A stretch of DNA of 64,000 bases from JAKRSE01 sp943369295 (GCA_943369295.1 CALRMU020000005.1:1-64000); one strand, 5' to 3'. Counted from the stretch's first letter, positions 6,939-15,357 are shown. Numbers and translations are program-made. The notes: generated by a model from the sequence alone, not told the origin.

Positions 6939-8192
6939 ATGGAACGCCTGACAAAACCGTCTGTCGTGATTGTAGGAGGAGGCTTTGGGGGTCTTTGGAC
7001 CGCGGCAGCTCTAAAGCGCGTCGGTGCCAGGGTCATCGTCATAGATCGCGAGAATCACCACGTTTTCCAGCCACTCCTGTATCAAGTCGCCACGGCGAGC
7101 CTATCTCCAGCCGACATCGCCCAGCCAATCCGGGGGATTTTAACCTCAGGCAATGCCGAAGTAGTGTTAGGCGAGGTTACCGGCATTGATAAGGATGCTC
7201 AGGAAGTGATCCTGGACGACCGCCGCATTCCGTTTGATTACTTAGTGCTAGCCACTGGGGCGAGACACAGCTACTTTGGAAACGACCATTGGGAGGCGTT
7301 AGCCCCGGGGTTAAAGACAATTGATGATGCGACCAGAATGAGGTCGAAAATCTTGCTGGCGTTTGAACAGGCTGAAACAGCATTGAATGATGACGAGAAG
7401 CGAAAGTGTCTTACCTTCGTTGTGATTGGAGGCGGAGCCACTGGCGTGGAATTGGCAGGAGCGATTGCGGAGATTGCCAGGCGAACCCTGCGCAGCGACT
7501 TCGACCACATCGATTCTCGAAATGCGAGCGTGCAGCTCCTGGAGGCTGGCCCAAGGCTGCTGCCAGCTTTCCCAGAAACTCTTTCACAAGCCACACGTGA
7601 GTCGCTGGAAAAGCTAGGAGTGACCGTTCGGACCGATACAAAGGTGGAGGATTTAGGCGATGGCTTCGTTCGGACAAGCTCAGATGTGATTGAGACCAGA
7701 ACCATCCTGTGGGCGGCTGGTGTTCAGGCCACTCCCGTTGCAAAGTGGTTGGAGGTCGAACCAGATCGCTCCGGGCGAGTTTTGGTGACTCCCAATTGCA
7801 GCATTCCGGGTCATCCCAACATCTTCGTGATCGGGGACGCGATGTCAATGAAGGATAAAAACGGCAGTGCGCTTCCTGGCGTTGCTCAGGTGGCAATGCA
7901 GCAAGGGAAATTCGTCGCCCGGATAATTTCCAGCCACATCAAAGGTGTTCCTTCACCGGCAGCCTTTAATTATTTTGATAAAGGGAACATGGCTACAATT
8001 GGCAAGCGGTTAGCGGTCGCCAAAGTAGGTCCGATCGAGATCAAGGGGAGCTTAGCTTGGCTATCCTGGGTAGTGATACACATCTGGTATCTGATCGGGT
8101 TCAGCAAGAAATTGCTGGTCATGATCCATTGGATCTGGGCTTACTTGTTCTCGCAGCGAGGCGCGAGATTGATCACGGGGCGAAAAGTCTAA
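6939..8192 (+). CDS. ndh: Type II NADH dehydrogenase (NDH-2)
   Basis: Single-subunit, non-proton-pumping NADH:quinone oxidoreductase of the cytoplasmic membrane. ATG 6939 (MERLTKPSVV) is preferred; the extra 22 codons upstream lie next to the repeat and are not family-like. 417 aa. FAD-binding GGGFGG near residue 13, DRENHHVFQPLLYQVAT next to the flavin, NADH-binding VVIGGGATGVELAG near 160, and FVIGDAMS near 285. The C-terminus has the amphipathic/hydrophobic membrane anchor typical of NDH-2 (WLSWVVIHIWYLIGFSKKLL). It sits between two tRNA-tail repeats and is followed by a long hairpin terminator. Confidence 0.93.
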   Translation: MERLTKPSVVIVGGGFGGLWTAAALKRVGARVIVIDRENHHVFQPLLYQVATASLSPADIAQPIRGILTSGNAEVVLGEVTGIDKDAQEVILDDRRIPFDYLVLATGARHSYFGNDHWEALAPGLKTIDDATRMRSKILLAFEQAETALNDDEKRKCLTFVVIGGGATGVELAGAIAEIARRTLRSDFDHIDSRNASVQLLEAGPRLLPAFPETLSQATRESLEKLGVTVRTDTKVEDLGDGFVRTSSDVIETRTILWAAGVQATPVAKWLEVEPDRSGRVLVTPNCSIPGHPNIFVIGDAMSMKDKNGSALPGVAQVAMQQGKFVARIISSHIKGVPSPAAFNYFDKGNMATIGKRLAVAKVGPIEIKGSLAWLSWVVIHIWYLIGFSKKLLVMIHWIWAYLFSQRGARLITGRKV

Positions 8193-8255
8193 GGTCCGCG
8201 CGAAAGCAGCCCACTGAGAGGACCCGTCTGGCAAGGGAGCATCGAATCCATTCCG

Positions 8256-8307
8256 AAATCAAAAGGGCTGAAAGACGCCTGAAGGCTTCTTTCAGCCCTT
8301 TTGATTT
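8256..8307 (+). terminator. Intrinsic terminator of ndh
   Basis: Nearly perfect 19-bp stem AAATCAAAAGGGCTGAAAG / CTTTCAGCCCTTTTGATTT with a 14-nt loop that itself folds (GCCTGAAGGC), 63 bp after the ndh stop. A composite repeat copy starts immediately after it, the same hairpin-then-repeat order as at the tRNA. Confidence 0.85.
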
Positions 8308-8422
8308 TCTGGGCCGGGGTGAGAACGTGTGAAATAAAAGCGAATCCTCTGCCCGGACTCGACGGGGACATCCCGAGGCGAAGCCGTATGAACGAAGTGA
8401 ATCGGGACCGCCGGGAGTAACA
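8308..8422 (+). repeat. tRNA-Glu-tail composite repeat, copy 3 (type A, decayed tail)
   Basis: Starts TCTGGGCCGGGGTGAGAACG and shares a long identical core with copy 1 (ACATCCCGAGGCGAAGCC through GAACGAAGTGAATCGGGACCG). The tail is degenerate: CCGCCGGGAGTAACACC instead of CCGTCGGGAGTACCA. Same orientation as the tRNA. Confidence 0.8.
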
Positions 8423-8506
8423 CCTGCTTTTGAAGCTGAAAATACATCCAGACCGGACGAGATTTTGATTTTGAAGTTCAAGCGGCTACTTCAGCCAAGG
8501 CAATAG

Positions 8507-8683
8507 AAGGCAAGTAACCCACAAAGGGACGTCAATCTCGCCCTAGACAAGAACGAAGTCGGAAATGCCCTCCATCGGATTAACGCAATACCTACTAGCT
8601 TGCAAAAAGGTGATTCTTACGGCCCCTGCGAATGTTGTGGTTGGATATACGAGGAACGTAAAGTAGCCATAGTTAGTGTATAA
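8507..8683 (+). pseudogene. DksA/TraR-like zinc-finger gene remnant
   Basis: An open frame of 58 codons ending in TAA at 8681 and preceded by an in-frame TAG, with no plausible start codon. The translation contains NALHRI, then GDSYGPCECCGW and IYEERKVAI. This resembles the C-terminal part of DksA/TraR proteins (RI...G.YG.C..CG..I...R). The second half of the zinc-finger and the coiled coil are missing. It lies between repeat copy 3 and the SEC-C gene. The match is short, so chance similarity is possible. Confidence 0.35.
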
Positions 8684-8740
8684 TTAAGAATATTGCTCAG
8701 TTTCGGCCGCCGCTGTCTTTGACCTAAAAATACCCTAACC

Positions 8741-10300
8741 GTGTCAGCAACCCCATCAGAAGAAATCTTAGGACGACTTGCAAGAAAGACATTCCTTTCG
8801 GCATGGAGTTACGCGAGTCCCTACATAAATAAAAAGCAGCATGGCAAGGGCGATGGAAAGGAAGCCTGTGACTTCTTAGTTGTCTTTGGAGAGCATGTCG
8901 TCATTTTCTCGGACAAGCACATTGCTTTCCAAGACAAAGGCAATCTCCAATTGGAATGGAGCCGATGGTATAGGAACGCGGTCACGGAGTCCTTCAAGCA
9001 AATTCTTGGAGCTGAACGATGGATTCGACAGAATCCTGGTGCAATCTTCGCTGACCGTTCATGTACGGAACCCCTCAACCTAGAGTGGCCTGATAATCCG
9101 ATAATCCATCGGATTGTTGTAGTCCGCGGAGCAGCTGAGCGGGCAAGAAAAGAGCGCAATGGGAATGCAAGCCTTCTTGTGACGAACTCTGTGGCGGGAA
9201 GTTCCACGCCTCCTTTCCATCTGGAACAGCCTTCTGCATCTCACTTCTGTCACATCTTTGACGAAGTGGCTTTGGAAGTGATGCTTGACTACCTAGACAC
9301 CGCAACCGACTTCATTGAGTATCTGGAAGAAAAGGAACGGCTTTTCACTTCAGTCCATGAGGTTACAGCTGAAGCCGAACAAGAACTTCTTGGATTGTAT
9401 CTGCAAAACCTGGACCATACTGATCGACACTTCATCCCGAATGCTCCCGGACAGGACATTTCTATCGGTGCTGGTCACTGGGATTCGTTCCGCAACGGAA
9501 TTCAATATGCAGCCTGGAAATTTGCAAATGAAGATAGTTATGAATGGGATCGTTTGACTGAACGTTTCTTTCACCATCAGCAGGCAGGTACTCAGTACTT
9601 CCAGGACATGGCTGGAACCGACTTGGAGACGAAAAAGACCCTCTACTGGTTTGCAGCACTGACAAGGTTTGCTCGAAGGATCATGGTCGCAAAGATCGTT
9701 GAGTGGGTTGGAAAGGCGTCTCAGTTTGAGAATTATCGAGGGACCACGGTTGTGATCCCGAAGCGTCCAGGCATCCCCTACTGGGGCATTCTGATCTTCA
9801 ATCAGCCGACGTATGAAAAATCGTATGAAGTATTCCGGATAAAAAGGCGAAGCCTTCTGGAGAATTTAGCTTGTGCCATCAAGTTCAAGTACCCATCAGC
9901 GGAGAAAATCGCCTGTGTTGCAATCGATTCAACGGAAGACTGCGGTTCAGAAGATGCCCTATTTATGGATGCGACAGATTGGAGTCAAGAACTGTATGAC
10001 CAAGGCAAATTTGCCCATGACAAGCTTGGATTGCTCAAGACTGCCAAACAGAATCCTCAAAGTTTCTGGGAATATCCCATCGACGATCTCTTTGAGAATG
10101 GGCATGACCGGATCGTAGTGGGAGACAAAAGGATTCTGTTTTTGATTGGAGATGAAGATGAGGATGAAGATCCACCGTCGAAAGCCGATGGGGAAGAAAG
10201 ACAGAAAGTTCGGCAGCCTCGAACCAAAATTGGCCGAAACGAGATATGTCCCATGTGCGATAGCGGAAAGAAATACAAAAACTGTTGCCTGAGGCGCTGA
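8741..10300 (+). CDS. SEC-C motif protein with putative nuclease-like N-terminal region
   Basis: 519 aa, GTG start (MSATPSEEILGRLARK); no good ribosome site is visible. The C-terminus is a SEC-C zinc-binding motif, GRNEICPMCDSGKKYKNCC (about 499-517), preceded by an acidic stretch EDEDEDP and a basic linker. The SEC-C motif occurs at the end of SecA and of many unrelated proteins. The N-terminal part has ACDFLVVFGEHVVIFSDK (about 42-59); the spaced Asp...Asp-Lys after beta-like hydrophobic runs is reminiscent of a PD-(D/E)XK-type nuclease core, but this is inference. The middle has no recognised domain. It is flanked by tRNA-tail repeats, suggesting acquisition as island cargo. Confidence 0.75.
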   Translation: MSATPSEEILGRLARKTFLSAWSYASPYINKKQHGKGDGKEACDFLVVFGEHVVIFSDKHIAFQDKGNLQLEWSRWYRNAVTESFKQILGAERWIRQNPGAIFADRSCTEPLNLEWPDNPIIHRIVVVRGAAERARKERNGNASLLVTNSVAGSSTPPFHLEQPSASHFCHIFDEVALEVMLDYLDTATDFIEYLEEKERLFTSVHEVTAEAEQELLGLYLQNLDHTDRHFIPNAPGQDISIGAGHWDSFRNGIQYAAWKFANEDSYEWDRLTERFFHHQQAGTQYFQDMAGTDLETKKTLYWFAALTRFARRIMVAKIVEWVGKASQFENYRGTTVVIPKRPGIPYWGILIFNQPTYEKSYEVFRIKRRSLLENLACAIKFKYPSAEKIACVAIDSTEDCGSEDALFMDATDWSQELYDQGKFAHDKLGLLKTAKQNPQSFWEYPIDDLFENGHDRIVVGDKRILFLIGDEDEDEDPPSKADGEERQKVRQPRTKIGRNEICPMCDSGKKYKNCCLRR

Positions 10301-10622
10301 GTTGCCTTTCTGTACGGTCATTCTTGTGCGGAACGGACTAACTGAAGCAGCTGGTCTGTAGAGATCCAAATAAAATCAGTCGTGGTCTTAGTCGAGGTCC
10401 TCTCCTGAACCAGCTCCGGTTACTCTTTTCCGTAGCCATGAGTTCACCAGGGATCGCCGACTCAGTTAGGCAGACCAGTTCGAGCATGGAGAGCACACCA
10501 TCTAGCTTTGAACCGCCACTCCCCATGACATAAATGGCCGTCATTGCCTTAATGTTTGTGGACAACTGCCGAATCGTCCGAATAGCTTCTGGCATGGACT
10601 GATTAATTCGGGGACTGACAAA
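10301..10622. other. Gene-poor stretch in the tRNA-Glu island
   Basis: 322 bp without a convincing gene. A minus-strand frame at 10338-10595 (85 codons, MPEAIRTIRQLSTNIKAM...) looks protein-like only in its first ~55 codons and then becomes Arg-rich, as expected of a decayed or frameshifted remnant. Confidence 0.4.
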
Positions 10623-10925
10623 TTATTCCGTCAAAAGCCGTCCCGCAGTGCCTTCGGCAAGAGAGAGTAATTCGCGCACGTCTTGTACGTTTCGGGGAAA
10701 ACGCTTGGCGATCAGCGCAAGGTCTGCTTCGCAATTGGACTCGTTCGCACAAGAAACCACTTCTGCAGCGTCGTCCATCGGCACCAGATCCAAAAGAGAC
10801 ACGATGCGCGCGCGGTGAATGCAGGATGAGGGACCGTAACACTCACTCGGATGGCAACGGAAGACCATGAAGGCGCAGGAGGGCAAGCTTGTCCCAATAG
10901 CCAAGTTGGGCGACGAGATGACCAT
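10623..10925 (-). CDS. Hypothetical 100-aa protein in the island
   Basis: Frame MVISSPNLAIGTSLPSCAF... to TAA at 10623. Composition of the second half (DDAAEVVSCANESNCEADL, then LIAKRFPRNVQDVRELL) looks like a real helical protein, but there is no clear ribosome site and an overlapping plus-strand frame (10867-11154) covers its start. No family recognised. It could be the surviving end of a larger gene. Confidence 0.35.
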   Translation of the reverse strand: MVISSPNLAIGTSLPSCAFMVFRCHPSECYGPSSCIHRARIVSLLDLVPMDDAAEVVSCANESNCEADLALIAKRFPRNVQDVRELLSLAEGTAGRLLTE

Positions 10926-11061
10926 TCACCACGCGGAGGAAGCGGTAACCACGGACGCCCAGTGGATCGCGCCATTCAAGAATCGCTCACTCCCCGTCTT
11001 CGAAGAAGCTCTCTACGATATATGTCATCAGGCACATCCCGCCGTTAAGCAAAAACCACCG

Positions 11062-11086
11062 CGAATCGGGGCCGTCGGGAGTGCCA
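11062..11086 (+). repeat. Isolated fragment of the tRNA-Glu-tail repeat
   Basis: Sequence GAATCGGGGCCGTCGGGAG then TGCCA differs at two positions from the end of copies 1 and 2. Only the last ~25 nt are present; the repeat body is missing, and the tail marks another boundary between cargo genes. Confidence 0.6.
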
Positions 11087-11270
11087 GCAAATTAAAGTTC
11101 CACGGCACACCATTTTGTACGTTCACTATCAGAACAAACACTAGGGGACTCTGAAAACCAAGCTCAGCAGAGACGCGGGCCAAGTGAGCTGTAAACTCCG
11201 CAGAGCCCGCCACACCCTCGGCTGCACCGCCTGATTCGGCGCGCAAAGCACGGCGCGACGCACACGTCTT

Positions 11271-12056
11271 TTAGTAGCCGAATGCGACGATTGCGTGACC
11301 GGCAGCAGCCGCTTTAGAGACGGCAGCCGCATATTCGCGGCGGCAGGTCTCGATCTCTTGCTGTGCCGAGAACGCCAGGTCGATCCCCTGCAAACGAACG
11401 TGTTCGCCCTGAACTTCCTCCGCAGTCATGTAGCCGATCTCTGGAACATCGTCGCTGCGGGCCAGCTTCACCGGCTTGCGCCGCCGCGACAAGGGCGTTT
11501 TGAGTTTCAGGTGGGTCAACAGTGTGTCACCCTCGATAGTTGCCAGGTGCTCGCCGATGGCTCGGGCGATGCACTCCAAGGCATAGCCGTATTGATAGGT
11601 CCAGTCTTCATCCTTGACTGTGAGCTTTCCGTCGATCAGCTCCGTGATCGCCTGCTCCAGCGGCAGGAGGTCGGAGTCTCCGGCTTCGTCAGGAACTTCC
11701 CATTTCCACCCCGCAACTGTCTCTGCCTGCATCTGGTCAGTGATGACGTTGAGGTAATCCCCGGAAAGGGCGAACTTATGCTGCGGCGGCCCGGTCCGGA
11801 GCTCGATGCAATAGAGTTTGACTCCATGATTCTCAGCCTTCTGAAGCTCCTTTCTTAGTTCGTCCGGAGTCACACTCACATCATTGAGCAGGACCCCACC
11901 CTCCTTGCGGAAGACGAGTTTAATCGGCCAAAAGGTCTGATCTCCGGCGTCGCCGGACTGATCAATTGCTTGGCGCTTGAGCACCTCGTCTTTCGAGCCG
12001 ACAGCCTCCTGCAACCTGCGGAGATCTACAGCGATTAGTGTCGTCGATGAACTCAT
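11271..12056 (-). CDS. Uncharacterised 261-aa soluble protein (possibly DUF7691-like)
   Basis: ATG 12056 (MSSSTTLIAVDLRRLQEAVG) is chosen; the frame extends further but those codons lie over the repeat. The N-terminus, a beta strand followed by VDLRRLQEAVGSKDEVL, resembles small actinobacterial/myxobacterial DUF7691-type proteins; this is from memory and weak. The rest is acidic and helical, with a well-packed GYALECIARAIGEHL segment and no signal peptide. It runs against its neighbours, lying between the tail fragment at 11062 and repeat copy 4, so it is probably island cargo. Confidence 0.6.
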   Translation of the reverse strand: MSSSTTLIAVDLRRLQEAVGSKDEVLKRQAIDQSGDAGDQTFWPIKLVFRKEGGVLLNDVSVTPDELRKELQKAENHGVKLYCIELRTGPPQHKFALSGDYLNVITDQMQAETVAGWKWEVPDEAGDSDLLPLEQAITELIDGKLTVKDEDWTYQYGYALECIARAIGEHLATIEGDTLLTHLKLKTPLSRRRKPVKLARSDDVPEIGYMTAEEVQGEHVRLQGIDLAFSAQQEIETCRREYAAAVSKAAAAGHAIVAFGY

Positions 12057-12143
12057 TTCTAGAAGTGATAGACGCAGGAAACATCGCGATCTGACCAGAA
12101 TGGCTGTCAACCACGGGAGTGGCAGGAGTTTTGTGTTCGTGCT

Positions 12144-12305
12144 CTCTGGCGTGATGAGAACCCTTGGGTGCGACTCTGCAGCGTAGCCGAAGATCTTGAG
12201 GACGCAGTCCGAAAACCCGCCGAACAAAGCGAAGGCAACGAACGTAGTGAGTCGAGACCGCCGCAGGGGAATGAGCGCACCGAATCGGGACAGTCGGAAG
12301 TATCA
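12144..12305 (+). repeat. tRNA-Glu-tail composite repeat, copy 4 (type B, decayed)
   Basis: Shares ATGAGAACCCTTGGGTG, GAAGATCTTGAGGACGCAGT and GGCAACGAACGTAGTGAGTC with copy 2, and ends CAGTCGGAAGTATCA, a three-change version of the tRNA tail. Just before it, TTCGTGCT recalls the right arm of the tRNA hairpin; just after it, AAGAGCC (12306-12312) pairs with GGCTCTT (12356-12362). Confidence 0.8.
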
Positions 12306-12574
12306 AAGAGCCACCTCCCTCCAGAGCTTAATTAGAATTTTTCTCGCGGCGTGGAGGCTCTTGTTTGCAATTAGTCAAGGGTCCCTGCCACACGAAGATA
12401 TCTGCATTTAATACTTCCCTCCGTCACTCAACTCTTCGTAGATTATTCAAGTGAGCTTTCATTTGAGTCCGGAACCCACTGGATGCGTTTAAAATTGTGA
12501 GTTCTAGAAAGTAAAAACAACCTTTCGACTTAAAGGTCTGCCTCAATTGGCCCTTTGGGTACCCTCGCCTCACC
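12306..12574. other. Intergenic region after the last tRNA-tail repeat
   Basis: Holds the imperfect hairpin 12306-12362 (AAGAGCC...GGCTCTT) that follows repeat copy 4, then about 200 bp of unassigned sequence before the next gene. No promoter was recognised. Confidence 0.5.
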
Positions 12575-13606
12575 TTGTCACTCCTCAAAGAAATAAAAGA
12601 ATTCTGGGGAGATACAGCGGTGCCCACTTCCCCGCTCGAGCACTTTCAACAAGCTATTCTCGGCGATAGATTCGAAGAGACGCTTTCCAATGGATTGACC
12701 GCTCCGGAGGATTGGGACCCAAATCGATTGATGGCCAATCGACTTGGCACAGCATTGGATTCGGTCAAGCCGACCATTTACTCGCGGCTGGCGAGGTTCG
12801 TGCTGAAAGATATCGAACAGCATGCCCTCTATGGCGCTTTAGCGCTGCGGTTAGAATGGCTTTTCTTATCTCGACAAGATTCGTTTGACACAACTGCGAC
12901 GGGTGCGATCATCGGGGCTCTGGCCTTCAATGACCACGCCACTGCTATTCGCTTTTGTCAGCTTGGCGAGTATCCAAAGTCACGAACTTCGCCAACAATT
13001 TCAAATCGAACGGCCGCCTATCAGGCCGTTATCTCAGACGGTCTCTGCGGATTCCTGCTCAACGAACCATCGCTTACGGCTCCACTTTTCCAAGAAATTC
13101 CGCTGCCTGCAAAACCTACAAGTTACGAAATCTCTTTTGCAGACTGTCTTGTGCAAATTGCCAGGATGAACCCCGACGGATTTGCTGCTTCTTTGCGTCA
13201 GTATGTCATTGACTCACGAAAGATTCGTACCAGCTTTAAGACAGATCGTGTCTACTGTACAGCAGCCCAGGGAATCTACGCTCTGGCAAAGCACGTTAAT
13301 CCTGAATTAGTTGAGACATTTTCATCAAGTGGACTTCCGAACTGGGATGCCGACCTGGCAGGCTGGTGTCAATCCTCACGCAATCCCATTGCGGACCTTG
13401 ATCTCAAACCGCTTTGCACCGAACTCCACGAAACATTAATTGAACTCCAAACCCCTCGTTGGTTTCGCCCCTATGTGGCACCTGTTCCAACCCAAGCGGT
13501 CACCGGTTCGCATACTGTTTGGCATCAAAACCAAGTCAATGGCTACGAAGCCGATTTGATTGAAGAGGAAAAAGCCTTTCTGAAAATGAGAGGCTACACC
13601 GAGTAA
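12575..13606 (+). CDS. Hypothetical 343-aa helical protein
   Basis: Starts at TTG 12575 (SLLKEIKEFWGDTAVPTSPL); the frame is open from about 12515 with no ATG before codon 53, so the start is uncertain. The sequence looks all-helical, with Ala/Leu-rich segments (ALYGALALRLEWLFLS, SFADCLVQIARMNPDGFAAS) and no signal peptide or membrane span. The size and the alternating helices are compatible with Imm49-like immunity proteins, but no diagnostic motif supports it. It lies just beyond the last tRNA-tail repeat. Confidence 0.7.
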   Translation: MSLLKEIKEFWGDTAVPTSPLEHFQQAILGDRFEETLSNGLTAPEDWDPNRLMANRLGTALDSVKPTIYSRLARFVLKDIEQHALYGALALRLEWLFLSRQDSFDTTATGAIIGALAFNDHATAIRFCQLGEYPKSRTSPTISNRTAAYQAVISDGLCGFLLNEPSLTAPLFQEIPLPAKPTSYEISFADCLVQIARMNPDGFAASLRQYVIDSRKIRTSFKTDRVYCTAAQGIYALAKHVNPELVETFSSSGLPNWDADLAGWCQSSRNPIADLDLKPLCTELHETLIELQTPRWFRPYVAPVPTQAVTGSHTVWHQNQVNGYEADLIEEEKAFLKMRGYTE

Positions 13607-13789
13607 CTGCACGGTGCGTGAAGTTAATAGTTAGGCATGCGACTTTTCTGGGAGCACTAACTGGAAGTGACGTCCACTGATTCAGTCAGCGAAAGAAGTG
13701 GAAGGACCCTAATCCAATGAAAGACCGGAATCTGGAATTTTGCCGTGGTCTTTAGGGCTGCAGAAAAGCAGAAGCAGGAGAAACTTTCT

Positions 13790-13819
13790 GGCCAGGTGGA
13801 AACTTAACCCCACCTGGCC
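13790..13819 (-). terminator. Terminator of isocitrate dehydrogenase
   Basis: Perfect 10-bp stem GGCCAGGTGG / CCACCTGGCC with a 10-nt loop, 13 bp past the stop of the minus-strand gene. On the minus strand it is followed by AGAAAGTTTCTCC, only weakly T-rich. Confidence 0.65.
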
Positions 13820-13831
13820 GGTCATGCCAAA

Positions 13832-15319
13832 TTACTGTCCTTGGCCCAAAGAATAGCCTGCCTGGCCATCAAAGGTGCAGAGGTTCTCCAGCTTGATGAA
13901 ATCAACTGCATTCTCTTCAAGACAATTGAGCAGTTCTACAATCTGCTTGTGAGTCGTCAGTCCAGACTCGTTCACAAAGCGGCATCGCCAGTGGTCTGTG
14001 CAGAACGTCTCAGGCATCCCGTTGGGCCACACTTTGACCCCTCGGTTCGTGATCATGAGCAGCTTAAGGCCGTTCTTATATGAGGATACGAGTTTGGCAG
14101 CGAGGCCATCCGCGTCACCAGTCCAATGGATGAACACGTCGACTCCGACGAGTTCCTTCTGTGCCGGCTTTGCCCTTACGATGGGCTGCAGTGCTCGCGA
14201 CATGTCCACATTGGCGTCGTAGCTGATTGGAGACAAGATCTGCGGCTTTTGTCCAATGCGCTCAATCACAGCGTCTGCGAACTCACTGGTGCCAACCTTC
14301 CGTGCACTCTGCCCCTCTTTGTAGATGTCCTTGGTATGGACTCCATCTTCTAGGGTGCGGAGCCAAGCATTGTGAACTCGTTCCGCAACATCGGCCTGCC
14401 TAAGATGAACAAGCATCATCACTCCAGCAAGCAGCAGTCCACTCGGATTGGCCGAGTCGGGGCTCATTCTGGGGGCGCTGCCATGAATGGCTTCAAACAT
14501 CGAGCAGTGCTCGCCGATATTGGCGCTTGGGGCCAAACCAACTGAGCCAGCCACCTCTGCCGTCACATCGCTGAGGATGTCGCCGTATAGGTTGGGGGTG
14601 ACAATGACATCGAAAACTTCTGGACGATTAGCGGCCCGGGCCATGCCGATATCGATGATCCAGTGCTCCTTTTCAATCTCAGGATACTCCGCCCCAATTT
14701 CGTCATACACCTGATGAAAGAGCCCATCGGTCAGCTTCATGATGTTGTCTTTGGTCATGCAGGTCACCTTTTTGCGGCCGTAGGCTCTGGCATATTCAAA
14801 TGCGTAGCGCACAATGCGCTCACATCCGGGTCGGCTGATAATTTTTAGGCACTGATAAACTTCGTCTGTCTGACGATGCTCGATGCCGGCATAGAGGTCC
14901 TCTTCGTTTTCGCGAACAACGACCACATCCATGCCAGGGTGCAGAGTCTTGACGTAGGGGGCATAGGTGACACAGGGCCGGACATTTGCAAAAAGTCCAA
15001 GAGTCTTGCGGACAGTGACGTTTAAGCTTTTAAAGCCGCCGCCCTGGGGAGTAGTGATCGGGGCTTTGAGAAAGACTTTCGTGCTTCTCAAGGAATCCCA
15101 GGCTTCGGGCTTGATGCCTGCAGTGAAACCCTGTTCGTAAACCTTCTCGCCAATCTCAACCTCTTCGATGGCCAGTTTTGCCCCTGCTGCGGTCAGAATT
15201 CTCAGGGTCGCCCGCATGATGTCAGGGCCGATTCCATCGCCGTAGGCCACTGAAATTGGCGATGCATTCGGTGCCGAATGGTTGGCTTCGGTATACTCTT
15301 CTTGTTTCGCGTTCTGCAT
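13832..15319 (-). CDS. icd: Isocitrate dehydrogenase, Thermus-type with C-terminal extension
   Basis: Oxidative decarboxylation of isocitrate to 2-oxoglutarate in the TCA cycle. 495 aa, longer than the ~335-420 aa of common IDHs and matching the Thermus thermophilus form, which has an extra C-terminal domain (here about 350-495). Motifs: YGDGIGPDI near 25, FANVRPC and RENEEDLYAGIEH for substrate, and the metal-binding TPNLYGDILSDVTAEVAGSV near 250. The coenzyme cannot be fixed by eye, though NADP is usual for this type. It is divergent from a small winged-helix gene only 26 bp away. Confidence 0.93.
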   Translation of the reverse strand: MQNAKQEEYTEANHSAPNASPISVAYGDGIGPDIMRATLRILTAAGAKLAIEEVEIGEKVYEQGFTAGIKPEAWDSLRSTKVFLKAPITTPQGGGFKSLNVTVRKTLGLFANVRPCVTYAPYVKTLHPGMDVVVVRENEEDLYAGIEHRQTDEVYQCLKIISRPGCERIVRYAFEYARAYGRKKVTCMTKDNIMKLTDGLFHQVYDEIGAEYPEIEKEHWIIDIGMARAANRPEVFDVIVTPNLYGDILSDVTAEVAGSVGLAPSANIGEHCSMFEAIHGSAPRMSPDSANPSGLLLAGVMMLVHLRQADVAERVHNAWLRTLEDGVHTKDIYKEGQSARKVGTSEFADAVIERIGQKPQILSPISYDANVDMSRALQPIVRAKPAQKELVGVDVFIHWTGDADGLAAKLVSSYKNGLKLLMITNRGVKVWPNGMPETFCTDHWRCRFVNESGLTTHKQIVELLNCLEENAVDFIKLENLCTFDGQAGYSLGQGQ

Positions 15320-15328
15320 GACGCGATA

Positions 15329-15357
15329 ACTATAGCACGAAATCCATGTCGCATATT
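15329..15357 (-). promoter_or_regulatory. Extended -10 promoter for icd in a 26-bp divergent gap
   Basis: The minus strand reads GTGCTATAGTTATCGCGTC then ATG: an extended -10 (TGCTATAGT) whose predicted transcription start is only about 2-4 nt before the icd start codon, implying a leaderless mRNA. No good -35 is present; its position falls inside the divergent gene. Confidence 0.45.

Noticed and set aside
6397..6954. Minus-strand protein with LPTGFEPAIFAVRGRCPKP
   Set aside because: It is tRNA-Glu and the repeat tails read backwards; a known false annotation.
8173..8481. Minus-strand frame ending in LRSYGFASGC
   Set aside because: It covers repeat copy 3 and the ndh terminator; the same LRSYGFASGC recurs at copy 1, so it is repeat-derived.
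10867..11154. Plus-strand 95-codon frame MKAQEGKLVPIAKLGDEM
   Set aside because: It overlaps a more protein-like minus frame and a repeat tail; neither is well supported, so only the minus one is listed at low confidence.
6480..12362. Reading the tRNA-tail repeats as a CRISPR array
   Set aside because: Spacing is irregular (tens of bp to several kb) and whole genes lie between copies.
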